Shown here piece after piece: positions 11,871 to 26,409 of a stretch of DNA of 64,000 bases; position 1 is the first letter of the stretch, and each line of letters starts with the position of its first letter. Both the position numbers and the translations under genes were made by a program. A model generated the notes under the pieces. That model did not search any database. It was not told the DNA's origin and saw nothing but the letters and a program-made list of their open reading frames with translations. This DNA comes from Steromphala cineraria (taxonomy: Eukaryota > Mollusca > Gastropoda > Trochida > Trochidae), in NCBI GenBank assembly GCA_916613615.1, contig OU744731.1, positions 56,984,289-57,048,288 of the forward strand, read 5' to 3'.

Positions 11871-14800
11871 AAACTAACTTTATTTCGTTATTTCTAACTG
11901 TAAATGTCAGCCTGACCTTGTAAATCTTTGATAAAAGAGAGCAATACACTATGCAATGCCTATAAAAGACCAATCCATCATCCTTACCGGATGTAATGAA
12001 GCAGTCGAGAGAGAATTGGTTCTACTTATTGTCTGATAAAACAAGGGATTGAGGAATATCATTATGTCATGAAGTATCTGTCAACAAGTCGCCCCGAGGA
12101 ACGATGATATAACTTACTGTCTGTTCTTCAAATCCATGTAAGTCCTCTTTGATTCTTGGCTTTGTAAGCTATCAACATGGAACCTGAAGACTAATTGAAA
12201 AATGGTCTGTTTATTTTACTTTGGATAGAGAGTACTCAAAGATACTCAGTATATTAAACAGGGTCTTACAATAGACGTACAATCAAAATGTCATATTACA
12301 CTTCTAGATAGAATTTGTTTAGAATGATGGAAGGTTACTTTGAAACATTGCCTTAACATCAACCATATCCTTCAATTTGTGTTATCGTTGTGATTTATTG
12401 CTATGTTCCATCATTTACTAAGAAAAAAGGTTTTAACTGAACGTTTATCATTCTAGAAATTGGAATTAGCTTTAAAAATATAAATTTGAGTACATGTACT
12501 TGAACTGACCAAATTTCCTTCATTTTTATCAGCATGTATACATTGAACGAACATATAAAATATTTTCATTCTTGAAAATCTTTGACATATGGAAATTAAA
12601 GATAAAGATTTGAAAATGTTTTGAGTTTTAGGTATGATTAAAAATTTAATATCTCTTATGCTTCCTAATAATATAAAAACCAGGACTGAAAACACTGTCA
12701 AGTTATTTGTAATGATCTTTCATTACCTGCTTCTTTGCACTAAGGAAACAAAGAGATGATGACGATTGCCATATGACATTTTACAATATTGGTCATCTTA
12801 TAGCCTCGAAGAGGTGTTTGCTTAAGCAAGAAATATTTGTTATCTATTATATGACGAACTCCATGAGTACAGGACACAGAGGAAATGAATATACATTATT
12901 TAACCTTCTGAGAACTTTGTAGCTTTGTATTATTTCCAATTTACCTCAGACAAAATACCTGTAAGAAAGATATACTTAATTTCATATTGGATTAGAACCT
13001 CATCCTCGATGAGCAAATACATGTACTCAACAATAATGACAAAGATGTTGTCATTGAAATTTGAAGTTACTTAGATATTAATCTACAAACTCAATATGTC
13101 TTATCAAAGCTATCTAACCCATAGACACTTACCTTATTTTCATTATGAAAGTAATCTTACGTTGTTCATCTTGCTATCATCTTTTCTGACTGCTTATTGT
13201 CAGCTTAGAAGGAAAGGACACAATCGAGGACCTAATCTTGTATTTATGAATGAAACCAAAAATATGTTTTGAAGTCCACTTCACAGTATAATGCAAATAA
13301 AAATCTGTCATGGACAAAGTTGATATGCACTAAACATTTTTCGACAAAAATGTACTACTTTTTAATCGTGTAGTTTAATACATTCAAAAAGGACAATGAT
13401 ACACATATCAATTTAGGAAGATCAACATTCACTGACAAACAATAAATATGAACAAAAAGAAGAACCCCAATTTCAGATATTACAATTATACAGGACAAAG
13501 TCTTGGCTCATCTAAAATTCATTAAGCATACGTCTGCCTTCATATTTCCATGACGTTATTGAATTAGCAACAGAAACGGATCAACTCAATATTTCTTCAT
13601 GACTAAATTATGATTTCGTTTAGCAGCTGATTTGATTCTAATCTTTTTGTCAAGGTTTCATGAGTTTGGTCTTATGAGCATTTCGTAATTGCTTAAATAG
13701 TGCGGAAGAGAATGATTGACTTCCCCTCGAGGATTGTTTTAAATCATGAAGTATTAATAATTGATACCAATTACAAATTGTGTTATATTGTTTTTAATAG
13801 ATCTAATAGTCTGTTTTACTCATCCATGTTATGCATTCCAAATACAAACCATCAAATAAACCTTCATCATTCTTGGCGATTTACATATACATACCTCTGG
13901 CTCATATAATCAGCTTAAATTGCCTATCACTCTGTGCGTAAACCCAACATCATCTCACAATATCAATGTCCCTATGGTAAATTGTAATATTATACTAATA
14001 CATCTAAACCACTTTGATAATCAACTACATGTACAATTGAGTAACCGATAATAAACTGTCAATATTATTTTAAATTCTTATTCTATTATTGATCCGAAAG
14101 GCAATGGCAAGCTTCACGACACTTGTTTACTACACCATATAGAAAATTATATGATTGATCATTACAACAGCTAAAGTTTTCAAAAATCTGAGCTAGATTC
14201 AAAGTTCTACAATCAATCATGCTTGGGTCATTTTCTCTGACCAAAGGAAGATCAAGTCATGAAATTTTGATCGATTATCTGTTTCAATTAGCCGAGTTTT
14301 AGGACTAGAATGATAGATACCTGATTGGATGCAATGAAAGGTAGTTGTGAAATCAGAGACGATGTCCTCATATCTTCGTTTTGGATACTGAATTGTGGAA
14401 TATATTAATCGTGACAATGTGTCACATAAATATTACAAATAACTTGAAAATGATTTTTTATTTTTCTAATTGAATATCTTCAATTTGTATGGTCAGAGTT
14501 TAACATGATACAATCATAGTCGGAATAAATATTGATGTCTCTTCCAATACAACTTTTGCTAAAGAAATTGTTAAACAAGTTTGTTTTTCATATACTAATA
14601 GAATAAAAAGTCGAATCTTGACAGGCAATAAGAATTTACATCAACATGGCTTCTAGAAGCACGCACACGACTGATTGGTGTTTCAATACTTCCTGTACAT
14701 GTTTGGTAATATCCAATCTTATCGTATAATACTACTGATGCCATATTAAACAGAGACAGCAATTGGAATTAACTTTTTTTCAATTTTAACTTCCATTATT

Positions 14801-17800
14801 AGAACACAATTCTATTATTAGAAAATAATTATGCACTTATTTGTAGACCCGTCAATGTAAGGAAGCCTATCAAATTTGAACGAAATTGGTAGAAATCATG
14901 TAGATTTCGAATTGCCAGGTTGATTTCATCGAGTTACATGGATACAGTTGATATTTCACACGAATACCAACTCGACAGTAGCTAATATCGTAATAATATG
15001 CCACTTTTGTGTGATCACATGTATGAAATGAAGCAATAAGTAGAGTTAAAGACATATAATCATCATGGGAAATCAAGGAAATTACTTTCATATGTATTTC
15101 ATTGAGAGTAAAATGCTTCATCTAACATAAACGTGTGTAACAAGAATACCAACAGTAAAAATTTTACTGTCAGTTCATGTACTTATATACACGGAATGTG
15201 GCGGATTAATTAATTAAATTCATTTTGATGCAATATTTGCAAATTATTGCTACATATTTTATCAAAAGTACAAATTAAAAATAATATCACCTACAGATTG
15301 ACACATACCAATGTACAGTTGTGGCTGTTTACAATGACACTCGTCAGGACTGTTTGGGATAAGTTGACATTCACACAGGGTTATATCTACATACCTACAA
15401 ATTACCCTCCCAATATTTACAAACCATAATAATTGTTAATAACTATCAAATTGTATTCTTTTTGTGACAAATTCATTGCAAAATGAACGATAGAAATATT
15501 TAATTATTTATGATTAAATGCTGTTACTTTTTCAAATATTCCAATGAACTCACCTATTAGATAGTACCAAGTATTTCATAATCACATTTTGGTATTTCAT
15601 GTTACAAGGAACGGATACAGATTTTTAAAATGATGATACTTGCACTGATAAAAGGTTATGTTTAAGTTTCTGAATAATAACATTATATCCAGTGTGTGAT
15701 TATGAATGTGTAACCTTTTCTTTTTTGATAAATTAGAAAATAAGAACCTTGACAAAACATCAAAAGATTTAAAGTGAATTGTTTACAACGGATAAATAGG
15801 AAGCTATAGATGATTTGCCTTTGTTAGAAATGAATAAGAGAATTTTAAAGGAAACTGTTAAAACAGTGTTGACCTTTTACAACAAATGTTGAAACTAGAT
15901 GAATAAGGGTATGTTTACAGTAATCAGTTCATTTACAGATCATTTCTAACTATGTGTTAGTTGTTTGACTATGATACTAGTATTGATTTATTGAAAATGA
16001 AATTCGTTGTTAAACAAGCCTATCAATCAGTCATGTAATAGCTTCAAGAAACCTTTTAAAAACTAACTGGCTTTCTTTAATGGTTTCTTTAACAAAAGAA
16101 CTACATGCAAATTAGCCTTTGGTCTTGAGAGATTCGCTGTCAACAACTCGAGTTTCTATAACCTCTACAACATGTCCTACAACTGTGTTTTACATTTGTT
16201 CAATTAACGTCTTGAAAAGAGCAGAAGCACTTCACTTTTGCTTGATATGCAACATTTCAGTGTAGATACCAACATCGCTACCAAGCAGGTTCCAACCAGC
16301 TTCTAAAAGTTATTTTACAATATGTCTCCGAGTTTGTTCTCTCAAAGAAATCAAAGACAAGCTTATAAGACAACAATTCTCAATCACAATACTAAATGGG
16401 TTTTACTTTTGAAGCCCAGGGCACTTCTTTAATTGAAATAAGGATACTCTAGGAGATATTTTGTAAGTTTGCTGTTGGAATCAATTCAGTCTTGTGCGAT
16501 CAAGGTCCTGCTTATAACACTGACAATGAGGACAAACAATTTCTCTAAAGAAAGAATTACCTGTGAGGGGGTGGTAACAGGTCCATTTAAAAGTTCCTCT
16601 TTATCTTGGTTGGTAACTTAGGTCGTCTTGCTATGTAATTTTCAAGATTTTTTTCGGATGAACTTCCAAATTTCAAAAACAATGTCCTGGCTCAAGTTTC
16701 TAAATATAAATGCAATAGAATAAAGTGAAGTTCGCTTAAGTGATTACATGTACTTATATAATAGATATATTATATTATAACATTCCTCTTTGGGAAACTT
16801 TTATCCTACCCTTCCGCACTATCAAGCACGAGATGCACATAAGCCTGATTACTGAAACAGTGACAAAAACGATTACCATGAAATAAGCTGATAAACACTA
16901 TCATTATTTAGTCATGTTCTAGCAGGGGCAATATTTAGATGATTGGCTTTCGTTCCAATCTCATGAAATAAATACATAATCATATCTATGGAATCAATTC
17001 GGGTCCCACAATTATCTGTACATTATTAAAAACAATTTCACAACAATGATGTAGATTTGAAATGCAATCGGAGATAGAATTGAGGTGTTGGGTATTGGAA
17101 ACTGTAATAATTTAAGGATGATTCAAGTTAAGTATGAAATAAAAACATTCCTTATTGTTCGCATTCGATAGGTTAAAAACATTGATGAAAATTGACTGGG
17201 GATAAAATCCAAATTGATTTTCTCCAATATGTATCTAAAAATACATGATGCTTCATACCACAACTATCAGGTTATATTTTTACATCATTTCAAATTTTTA
17301 TACTTATTTTTTGTTGAACATTTTCATTTCTCTTTGTCTTCCATCCTTTTTGTAAAGGGAATAAAAAGCAAACTAGAAATAATCACATTTCTCAGTCGTT
17401 TAACTTGTACATAAAACATATATAAAATTCGATTTACGACATACAGAAGATACTAAGAAATTGTCAGTCAATCAACATTAAGACTTCTATGAGATAGATA
17501 GGATCAACATGAAGTTGTGAAGGAGAAGAACACAGATATTGTATAAGCATTTAATATAAATGTATATTGCTAAGGATGTCACTTGTTCTATTACAACATA
17601 CTCTTACGTATAGTACAATAAGTTTCCACTATCCGTAAATTGTATTTGCTAATGCTATTTCGAAAGGGACTAAGGTATTCATCTGCAAATTGAACAAAAT
17701 GTAATGTGATGATAGATTCCAAATACTAGACCAGACAGCATCAATATGCCGACAAAGAAAAAGCTTCCCTATAACATCACCGAAATGTACATATATGATG

Positions 17801-17990
17801 TTTTAATAAGATTTCAATCGTCAACTTTTGTATTTAACATTTTTATATATTAAGACAAAACATACTTTTGATGATAAATGACAACATTACATGAGAAGAT
17901 TAATTTGAAGCAATAAAGAATTACAAGTATTTCCATGTTTTTGCAATGTCTTTGTACTGTGTAGGCGACGTTTTTAAATGTTTAGTAGTA
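11871..17990. other. AT-rich gene-free stretch
   Basis: About 6 kb with no supported coding region or RNA gene. Open frames are short, lack splice support and have AT-driven composition. Confidence 0.4.
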
Positions 17991-17999
17991 GTAGTATTG

Positions 18000-19025
18000 G
18001 TACTGTTATGTTTCCTTTTAAACAGAAGCACTTAAATAATCTAAGACCATTTATAGCCGTTGAAATTCAAAGTAACCTCAATAACTATTATACTTTATCT
18101 CCCAGGCGCCTATGCATCCCAAGCCATTTTTTTGCAAACCGCTTGTTTGTAAGCATGTAATTAATTGTAAGAACGTTTGGTGTCTGCCTCACTGAAACTA
18201 GTACGCACTGAGAGATAATTGAAACAATCTGGAATCGGTATCTCTCGAGGCTGAACTATCAGTTCCCTTTTGCAGTTCATCACATTGACTGAACAGTATC
18301 GAGCGTTGTAACTTAGGGTCAATCATTTAAACTACAAAATGTTAGAAGATAAGAGAGGACTGAAGACTAAAGCATTTCTTGTTTCCATTTTTAAGTAATT
18401 ATCTGAGACATTTGATAAATACCATTGTCTTGAGGTGAATTTACGAATCAAGCAGCATGGTTAATTAAAATAAGTATATCAGAAAAATTTCGAGGAACCA
18501 ATGAAGGACCCAAGTATTGTGTATGCCTGTACAATTTTTTTTTCTGTGAGGACGATGTATGTGATCTTCTTACCAGAAACGCCCAATAATGAAATATTTA
18601 AGCTTTTCATATTTTCAAAAAGTATCCCCAATTACTATTATGCTTTCTCTCAAAGACGCCTATTTCTCCCACACTTATTTTGACAAACCACTTGATTGAT
18701 GTGTAATTAAATGAAAGGCATTTGGTGTCGACCTCACTGAAATTATGTACACTGAGGGATGATCCAAATAGAACTGCTTAAATCTTTCGAGACAAGTGCA
18801 TCAGTTTCAGGGTACATCTCATTTACTGCTCAATAGATACGTTGTATCCTCGTTGAATGCTTTTCCTTAACAAGACGAATAGTGATAGAATATGAAACTA
18901 TATTGAGGACTTATTCCATTTCCTTTATAGATTTTACATTACCCAGACATTTGAGATATATTAACGTGTTAAAGTGAATTTACGAACCAAACAAATGCGT
19001 AATTTAAATCAGTAAACATAAAGGA
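18000..19025 (+). repeat. Tandem direct duplication (about 18,000-18,480 and 18,550-19,025)
   Basis: The halves share, in order, AACTATTATACTTTATCTCCC / TACTATTATGCTTTCTCTCA (18,082 and 18,631), GGTGTCTGCCTCACTGAAA / GGTGTCGACCTCACTGAAA, and GTGAATTTACGAATCAA / GTGAATTTACGAACCAA. The period is about 550 bp with considerable divergence. No coding content is apparent. Confidence 0.7.
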
Positions 19026-19059
19026 GTTTTCATACGCACTTTTACAATACATTAGAATT

Positions 19060-22000
19060 AAGTATGTACAATATATAGACAATCTGCATTTACACTTTGC
19101 TATCGGTTTACAAAAACAATCGCTACAATAACATTTCAGGGGAAAAATTCCCTTAGGTAAGGAGAATTAATGCTCTTACTTAATAATTTTAATATTTTTT
19201 TAATATATTTTCACACTATTCCAGCAAGCAAGAAATACCATAAGTACATGTACAAGTTACTGAAACCATGCCAAAAAGACGATAAGCAAATCTGCCATTA
19301 AACAAGATCATTATTTGATCATGCACAAGCTTCAAGAAGCTTCAAGAATTTTTAGGATTTTCGCTGGCTACAAAATTGCATGACATGCTAGCCCTATTGA
19401 GACATTGTAATCTCATGTACATGTATATTGATAATATGGTAAATTGCTCCTATAAACCGAGTAAGTTTGTGGTCTACAGCATCCCACATGTGTAGTTTGT
19501 TCAAGAAGTTATTCACTCATTGCTGTAAAATAGTTTTCAAATGAGTGATGGAGAAAGACTATAACCAGCAACTTTGTGCAAATTAAAGTATTTTTGTGAG
19601 GAACGAAGGTTACTTGGAGAGTTTGGTAAGCTAAAAAGTATGCTCCTAATTCGATGATAGATACACTGACATATTGTAGTAATGTAAGAAAACAATAGTT
19701 CAAAGGGGCCACAAAAATAGCAAAAGCACTATTACAAACATTCAAATTTCGACATTGACTTGATTCGTTATAATTTTATAACTTTTAGGTGAAAAATTAG
19801 ATAAACATCTTTTCTGTATATTTACACATCTACTTCATTTCAATGGTAAATTACGGTCATGGAATCCTAACTGGATTCTGTTGCTTGTAAATGTAAGCCT
19901 CTTATCAACTAAGACCATGCAAAAGTTGCAGATTGCTTCATTCCTAATATGTGTATTCTCCCTAACAACACTCATATGCACACCTATTCTGCAAGTGACA
20001 TATTTGTAAGCTGAAAATAAAGAATAAATGATAATGTGATATTTGAGGAAGGCAATCACTCATTTACACCATAAAATCAAGTAAGTGATGCAAAAAAATA
20101 CTGAAACATGAACTAAAATGTAAGGTGGTTTGGTGTCTGCTTTGAGAGGGAAGATTAAAATATAAATCTTGTTCTAACGCCAGTTACATTGATTATGTAC
20201 CAATGTACTAAATCAATTCAAAATAGATTCAGCAACTGATACCATTATATATGTAAGAGCTTGTAAAGCAATTGTGCCATACATTTCCATTTGCTGCTTA
20301 CAATTTACAGTCAGTGTTTACCTATATTCAAAAGTTTGTTAACTGAATTTTAAAATCGTCATTAATCTAGGCATTGAATGCCATTTCGTGTACACCATCG
20401 ACCTTCAGCAGCTCTTACAGCCTACATTATTTTCCTGGTAACCAGCGCTCATTACCTTTATGTCAAACAGATTTCGTCTTTGGGCCATTAGCAAATATTC
20501 ACTTTCTGTTCTTCTATAAGGGGTCAGGGAATTGAATTGAATATCAATGGAATTGACATTATATTATCTCACAACGGAAATAAGGTCTGTTTCTACCAGA
20601 CTGTTTGAGAGTTTTAATGAGCTATTAGTGAAATTAGAACACATTTCGAAAACAAGGTGTATATGGCTCATGTTCTTCCATTCGTCAACTGACAATACAT
20701 TTCTTGTAACGGAAGTTATGTCTGTATCTTACAGACTGTTCGAGAGTTATAATGAGCTATTAGTGAAATGAGAATTTTCAAAGGATTGTTGGACAATCCA
20801 AGCCCTTTACAGCTTATTTGCTTTGTCTCCATTCGTTAAATGTTAAGGATTAGTTTACTCAATGTGGCCTTTTACTAATCATTCCACAATTTAATTGGGA
20901 TACTTGAAAGGAACGAGAAGGAAACAAACACACACAGACAGAACTGAACAGACCTTTATTTCACTCAAGGCTATGTACATAGCATATTGAGGGTAAACGA
21001 GGGAAAATGTTTGGATAACGTTGGATAAGATGAAAATGAACAGGTCAATGGGCATTACATTTTAGACCATTGAAAGTAATGCTACAGAATTTAGCTAATT
21101 TTCGCCAAACACTTATGTATGTAAATTTTTCTATACTCATGAAATACTTTACAAATAAACAAATAATAATATTCATCACCACTGTCATTGGTATCACAAC
21201 ATCTATTTATACATTCAACATTATATCATCTTCCCATTTCAGCGGGGAGTCTATGACAAGATATTCTAAAATAGAGTTTATAGGGTAGATATACACTTCT
21301 GTCTAGTTTAGTAAAAAACATTCATAATTACTATTTAGTTTGATCTCCTTGTAAAATTTACATTTGGATGAGTCATTTACACAAGAAATCAAATGCTGTA
21401 TGAATCGATCGTTAAAGCATAAATTTTCAGCCAATAAACAGTAAGGAAACATTGATTATGACACAGACAAACAGAAACAGAAACAAAAGGAAACAGACGG
21501 AGAAAAAGACAGACATTCAGTTCGTGACAGAGGGAGACAATATCGAAACCTCTTTCTTTACTTCATGGACAACCAAAATCAATTTTATGGACTTCGTTGG
21601 ATGATGGATTTCTTATTTCGTTAACATAGAATAAAAAAACCTTCAAATCTTTTGGTGTTTCAAAACAATATAAGTCACATGCAGAAATGATTAGTTAATC
21701 CCCATTAAAATATGATCCTTTTTAAGAGCTTTTTGATTTGTCCATTTGTCACATACACAATGTGTGTAAGCCTAGCGGGAAAATAATGTTATTAACTATT
21801 TCTCAATAGCACGTCATATTTTATTCATAAATTCATAAACCACACAGTCAGTTACTCGATGAAGTGTATACGAGTACCATCTGCTTGATTTAATCAAACA
21901 ATCAATGCAAAATTATTTGAGCTATGTTAAAGGATTTTTATAAATTCAGATATCTGTTAGTTTTCTCATAAATGTGAATAAATGTTTATACAAGTTAAAG

Positions 22001-24510
22001 AGAGGCTAGTTTTTGCACACACAAAAAGAACATTTCGATATGGGAACATTTTAACTTTAAAACGTCTACACTTTCTGAATCCTTGCTTCTGAATTCTTCC
22101 TTTAACACATTTTGATCACACAATCTGTAAAATGCATTTATTATTGGATTTTCATTTTGATATCATGAATACCATTTTGGGAAACGGTAAATTTCCACAG
22201 GCTTACTGGACTAGAGATACTCATTTTTCGACTGATAGAGATACTAGTTGCTGAACCTGTTTATATGCAAGGGAAAAACCTGGTTGGGTCTGTATTTAAA
22301 TAATTTAGTTCTAAATATATTTAATTCTCTAATTAACGTACCATAACCAATACGTTATTACTTGGTAATTCTTACTGGCAGTTACATATTTTATCAATTA
22401 TGAATGCCCAAAACATATTTATGTTGATACATTGATTGAAATAAGAACCACTAAAACGAACTAAAGATATGAGATAGAGACCGACAAATTAGGTTTCAAA
22501 GAAATTTGACTGTGCTTACACTTGACCAAAGAAATGCCTAATCTTATCTGAAAATCAAATGAAATGTTTGCAAATACTCAAATACCAAACCTGGTCACGT
22601 TTGAGACGGTGTTAAATACTAAAACAATTATAATGAAATATCCAAAGCAGCCTGTCTGCATATAGATTAGCTCATAAATGATTTTGTTATTAAAAAACAC
22701 TAAAATGGCCTGAATGAATCAGGTTTCTAATACTTTTGACTGTGTCAGAACATTTAATCAAACTGAAAATCAATCATATACCCGTACTCAGGGGATGGAA
22801 AGATTCTAGCTGTAATATTGACATAACACATCATGAGGGACAGAGGTCGCACTTACCACATCAATATCAACAGATGAACATTCCATACTAATGATTTATC
22901 AATGAAATACACATTTGCAATGATCGAAGCAAATTATCTGAATTACTAATTTATCTTTTGGTGTCATATCCTTAATTCCGATGTCTCAAACAAATCATGG
23001 ATTTCAATTGTATGGTACATAACAACTGTTATCTTATCCAACTGGAATCGAGAATATAGTATTGTAATAGCTATAGCATAGTTTTCATTTCTTGAAAAAT
23101 ACCATGTTTATCTGATGGAGTGAGGAACGAGTGATAATATAAGAATAATCAACGAGTTGCGAGGAATTACGGATTATCTGTCCTGAGTTAATTATTGTGA
23201 TAAACTCCGAGCTTCAGCGAGTTAAAGCCACGAGTTAAAGATATCCCATCCAGAGAAGAGAGACTTCTTGAAATGAGTGCTGACGTCATACCATTGGTAC
23301 ATTGCCTTTAAACAACGATGATATCACGTTGATTGTAGAGGTGACGTCAAACCATTGTACACATGACATCCTACCCTTTGAGATACTGCCACTCACTTGA
23401 AAAAAGGTCAGTGGTGGGAACACTTTTCTCACTTTTAGATTCTCTGCTTTTCAATTAGTCTGAATTCAAATGTTGCAGACACAGCAACAAAAGTAGAATT
23501 CATCAATATCTCGTATAGGCACCTTTGCCATGCATGCAAGCAGTAATGGTCATGGACCATGGCAAATATTCGTTGATATTTGTTTATTTGGCTTATGACA
23601 TGTAGAAGGTTAAATTGTAGAATAGAATAGAATTGTAAACATTGTGTTCTGAATGTGCTATATCTGTCTGTAAAATATTAACTTAGCATAGACTTAGAAA
23701 AGAAATAAGAGATTTTCCATTGAAATGATAAGCAGATAAACAGATAATGTATTTTATTGCAGGACAATACAACGTACATAAGATGATAATTCAAAATATC
23801 CAGATTGCTCTGTCATTGTTATGACAAGTATACACAGAATTCTTCCTCTAAATATAATTTTTCATTTAAAGTAAATATGATTGAAACAAGTTTGCTAACC
23901 AAGGTATTCAGGATTCCATCATTCAGTAATCGTACATAAATACACCAGAAATGGGAGTTAATAACACAATACCAAAGGAATTTGATGATGCAAATCACTT
24001 ACCAGTGAGAGACACATGTTCAATGGATATTTGAGAAATGAATATCAGAACATGACAAGGTGTCTGTTGTATGTTAGTTACATATAACTACAGTCAATTT
24101 GATAAGAAACATAAAGTCAGTTCTGACGTTTGTTGATTATCTATTCTTTCTCACTAAATTGGTCAAATTACAAATATAGACTGGCAGTCTACTAATTTTG
24201 TATTACCGTTGTTGAAGAAAGGAACTATTTTAAGTATCTGTGAATGTGTCATCCTCATAATAACTGATTGTAGTGTTGTTGGGGTGAAATCTATGATGTT
24301 TGTATCACACAATGACAGCAAATAGAAAGGGGTGATTATTGACTCAAAGGGGACTATTTCAATAGCGATAGTTTATTGTGAGCAACTATTGGAATAGCGA
24401 AAGTATATTGCTGGGTACTATTACGGTATCTTAGCGTTGCTGTTTTTGCAGTGATCTGTTTGCTGTGTTCCTGTATTTTCCAAATGTTAAAAAACGTGTT
24501 TGTCTAAAGT
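19060..24510. other. AT-rich stretch with minor repeats only
   Basis: No gene is supported. A direct repeat of about 75 bp recurs at about 20,571 and 20,707 (AGAGTTTTAATGAGCTATTA / AGAGTTATAATGAGCTATTA). Minus-strand sequence at 20,935-20,990 reads AATAAAGGTCTGTTC followed by a CTGT-rich tract, like the 3' end of a degraded retroelement. A purine-rich ACAGA/AAACAGA tract lies at 21,465-21,520. Confidence 0.4.
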
Positions 24511-24514
24511 AAAT

Positions 24515-25795
24515 AGTAAAATTTAAACACAAGCAACTGCATTGACTAAAATATCGATAGTATTGATAATTAGTTAGATGTGCTATTGATACTATAGATA
24601 GTTTTTATAATCACAGCAACTATTTCGATACACCCCTACAAAAACAGCAGTTTTTAATGCACAGATTTCCTGATTTGATGCAAGACAAGGAAAGTTACCT
24701 AAATGGCCCTCCAATTGTTATTCATACAAATATGCAAAATTTCGAGCAAAAACTGTAACCAAAAACGTAATTAGAAAACTGTCAATTTGGGGCAGTAAGA
24801 CACAAATGTTCAGTATGAAATAATTTAATATCAATATATCAAACCTTTATTGATTTCCATTGGAGGTCAAGGAGATTCTTATTATTCAAAATATTGACCA
24901 GAACCATGAAGAAAGTCGTCAATTTCCTGTTCAACCAGAGGAATTAAAAATATTTTTTACAAATTTGCCCTGATAACGATGTGAAGACATGTGTAGTGCT
25001 ATGCCAACACTTCCTGGTATTTCAAATGAATAATAAATCTACATTGACAGACACACAAGAACTAGGAAGTTACAATATATAAATAAAATTCAAACACAAA
25101 CAACTTAATTGATTAAAACATCGATAGTATTGATAGTAAGATGTGCTATCGATACTATAAATCGTTTTTAAATCACAGCAACTATTTTGATAAGTCGGTA
25201 GTTTGATCTATCGTTACACCCCTACAAAAAGGAGTTTTGAATGCATTTCCTAATTTGACAAAATGACCCTCAAATTGTTATTCATACAAATATGCAAAAT
25301 TGCGAGCAAAAATTAGTTATTTCATATTTTTATAGATATGTTCAATGAAAATGTATACAAGAGAAAATAAAGTTATTAAATACATATTTTAATTCATATT
25401 TGCCTTTATCGTGATATAAATTTGTTACTAAACACTGATTTCAAATAAAAGAATTCAAGCACAATATAACCTTTCAAACAAGGTAACTAGAAACTTAATC
25501 AGCAAACTTTCAATATGGGGTCAGTAAGACACAAACAATTTTAAAATCAATATATCAGAACGTTATTGATTTTGATTGAAGATCAAGGAGATACTAATTA
25601 GTCTGTCTCAAAATATCGACCACAACCATGAAGAAAGTCATATTGTTTTTGTTCCAGCAATTATAGCAATTTACAATTTTGACATTTTAACCACGTGAAG
25701 ACCTTTGTACTGCCATGCCAACACTTCCTTGTATTACAAATGAATAATAATAAATCTCCACTGAAGGACACACAAGAACTAGGAAGTTACAATGT
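24515..25795 (+). repeat. Tandem direct duplication of about 570 bp (24,515-25,080 and 25,090-25,795)
   Basis: The two halves share, in order, ATCGATAGTATTGATA, ATCACAGCAACTATTT, TTGTTATTCATACAAATATG, AACCATGAAGAAAGTC and ACACAAGAACTAGGAAGTTA. The second half carries about 130-160 extra bases around 25,320-25,480. No open frame is conserved between them. Confidence 0.85.
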
Positions 25796-26409
25796 CCAAA
25801 CAAACAAACTGTATCCTTTACACCTTCCTGGTTCTGAGCATTTGTAAGGCATCACTTAGATCATATGGCATGCAATATGCCCAACTTGTTGTTTATGTTT
25901 TGCTAATACTTCCTGAATCAATATTTCTTGAATAAAAGGCATTTATCACAAGATTCCTTAGCAAACAATTAAACATAATTGTTTCCTTATTAAGCTTGTT
26001 TCTGCTCTTACAACTTTTGGCATATAATTTGCCAGAATTGATATTTATGATTAGCTTATTCCTTTCTTTTCAGCTTCCTGGTTCTTAGATAATGGACATT
26101 TATCACAAGATGCTTGGACATAAACTTTTATATCTCTTATACCAAAGATTGCAGCAATTGCAGGAAAAGGAGCCATCAGGTATCTCAAAGTACTCTTGTT
26201 AGAGGAGTGACGTAGACCCCTCAAAGGAACGACACTTGTGATTATCAAGATAGAAAAATATCAAATGTACTCATTTGATGACTTATTCACATGGGCATTT
26301 CTTTCTTTTTTAAATCTTGTGGTTCTCACAAATTCATCTATTATGGTTTGATACACAGTAATGAATTTATGCTATGCTATTTTACCATCCATTCACATAA
26401 TATCACTTA

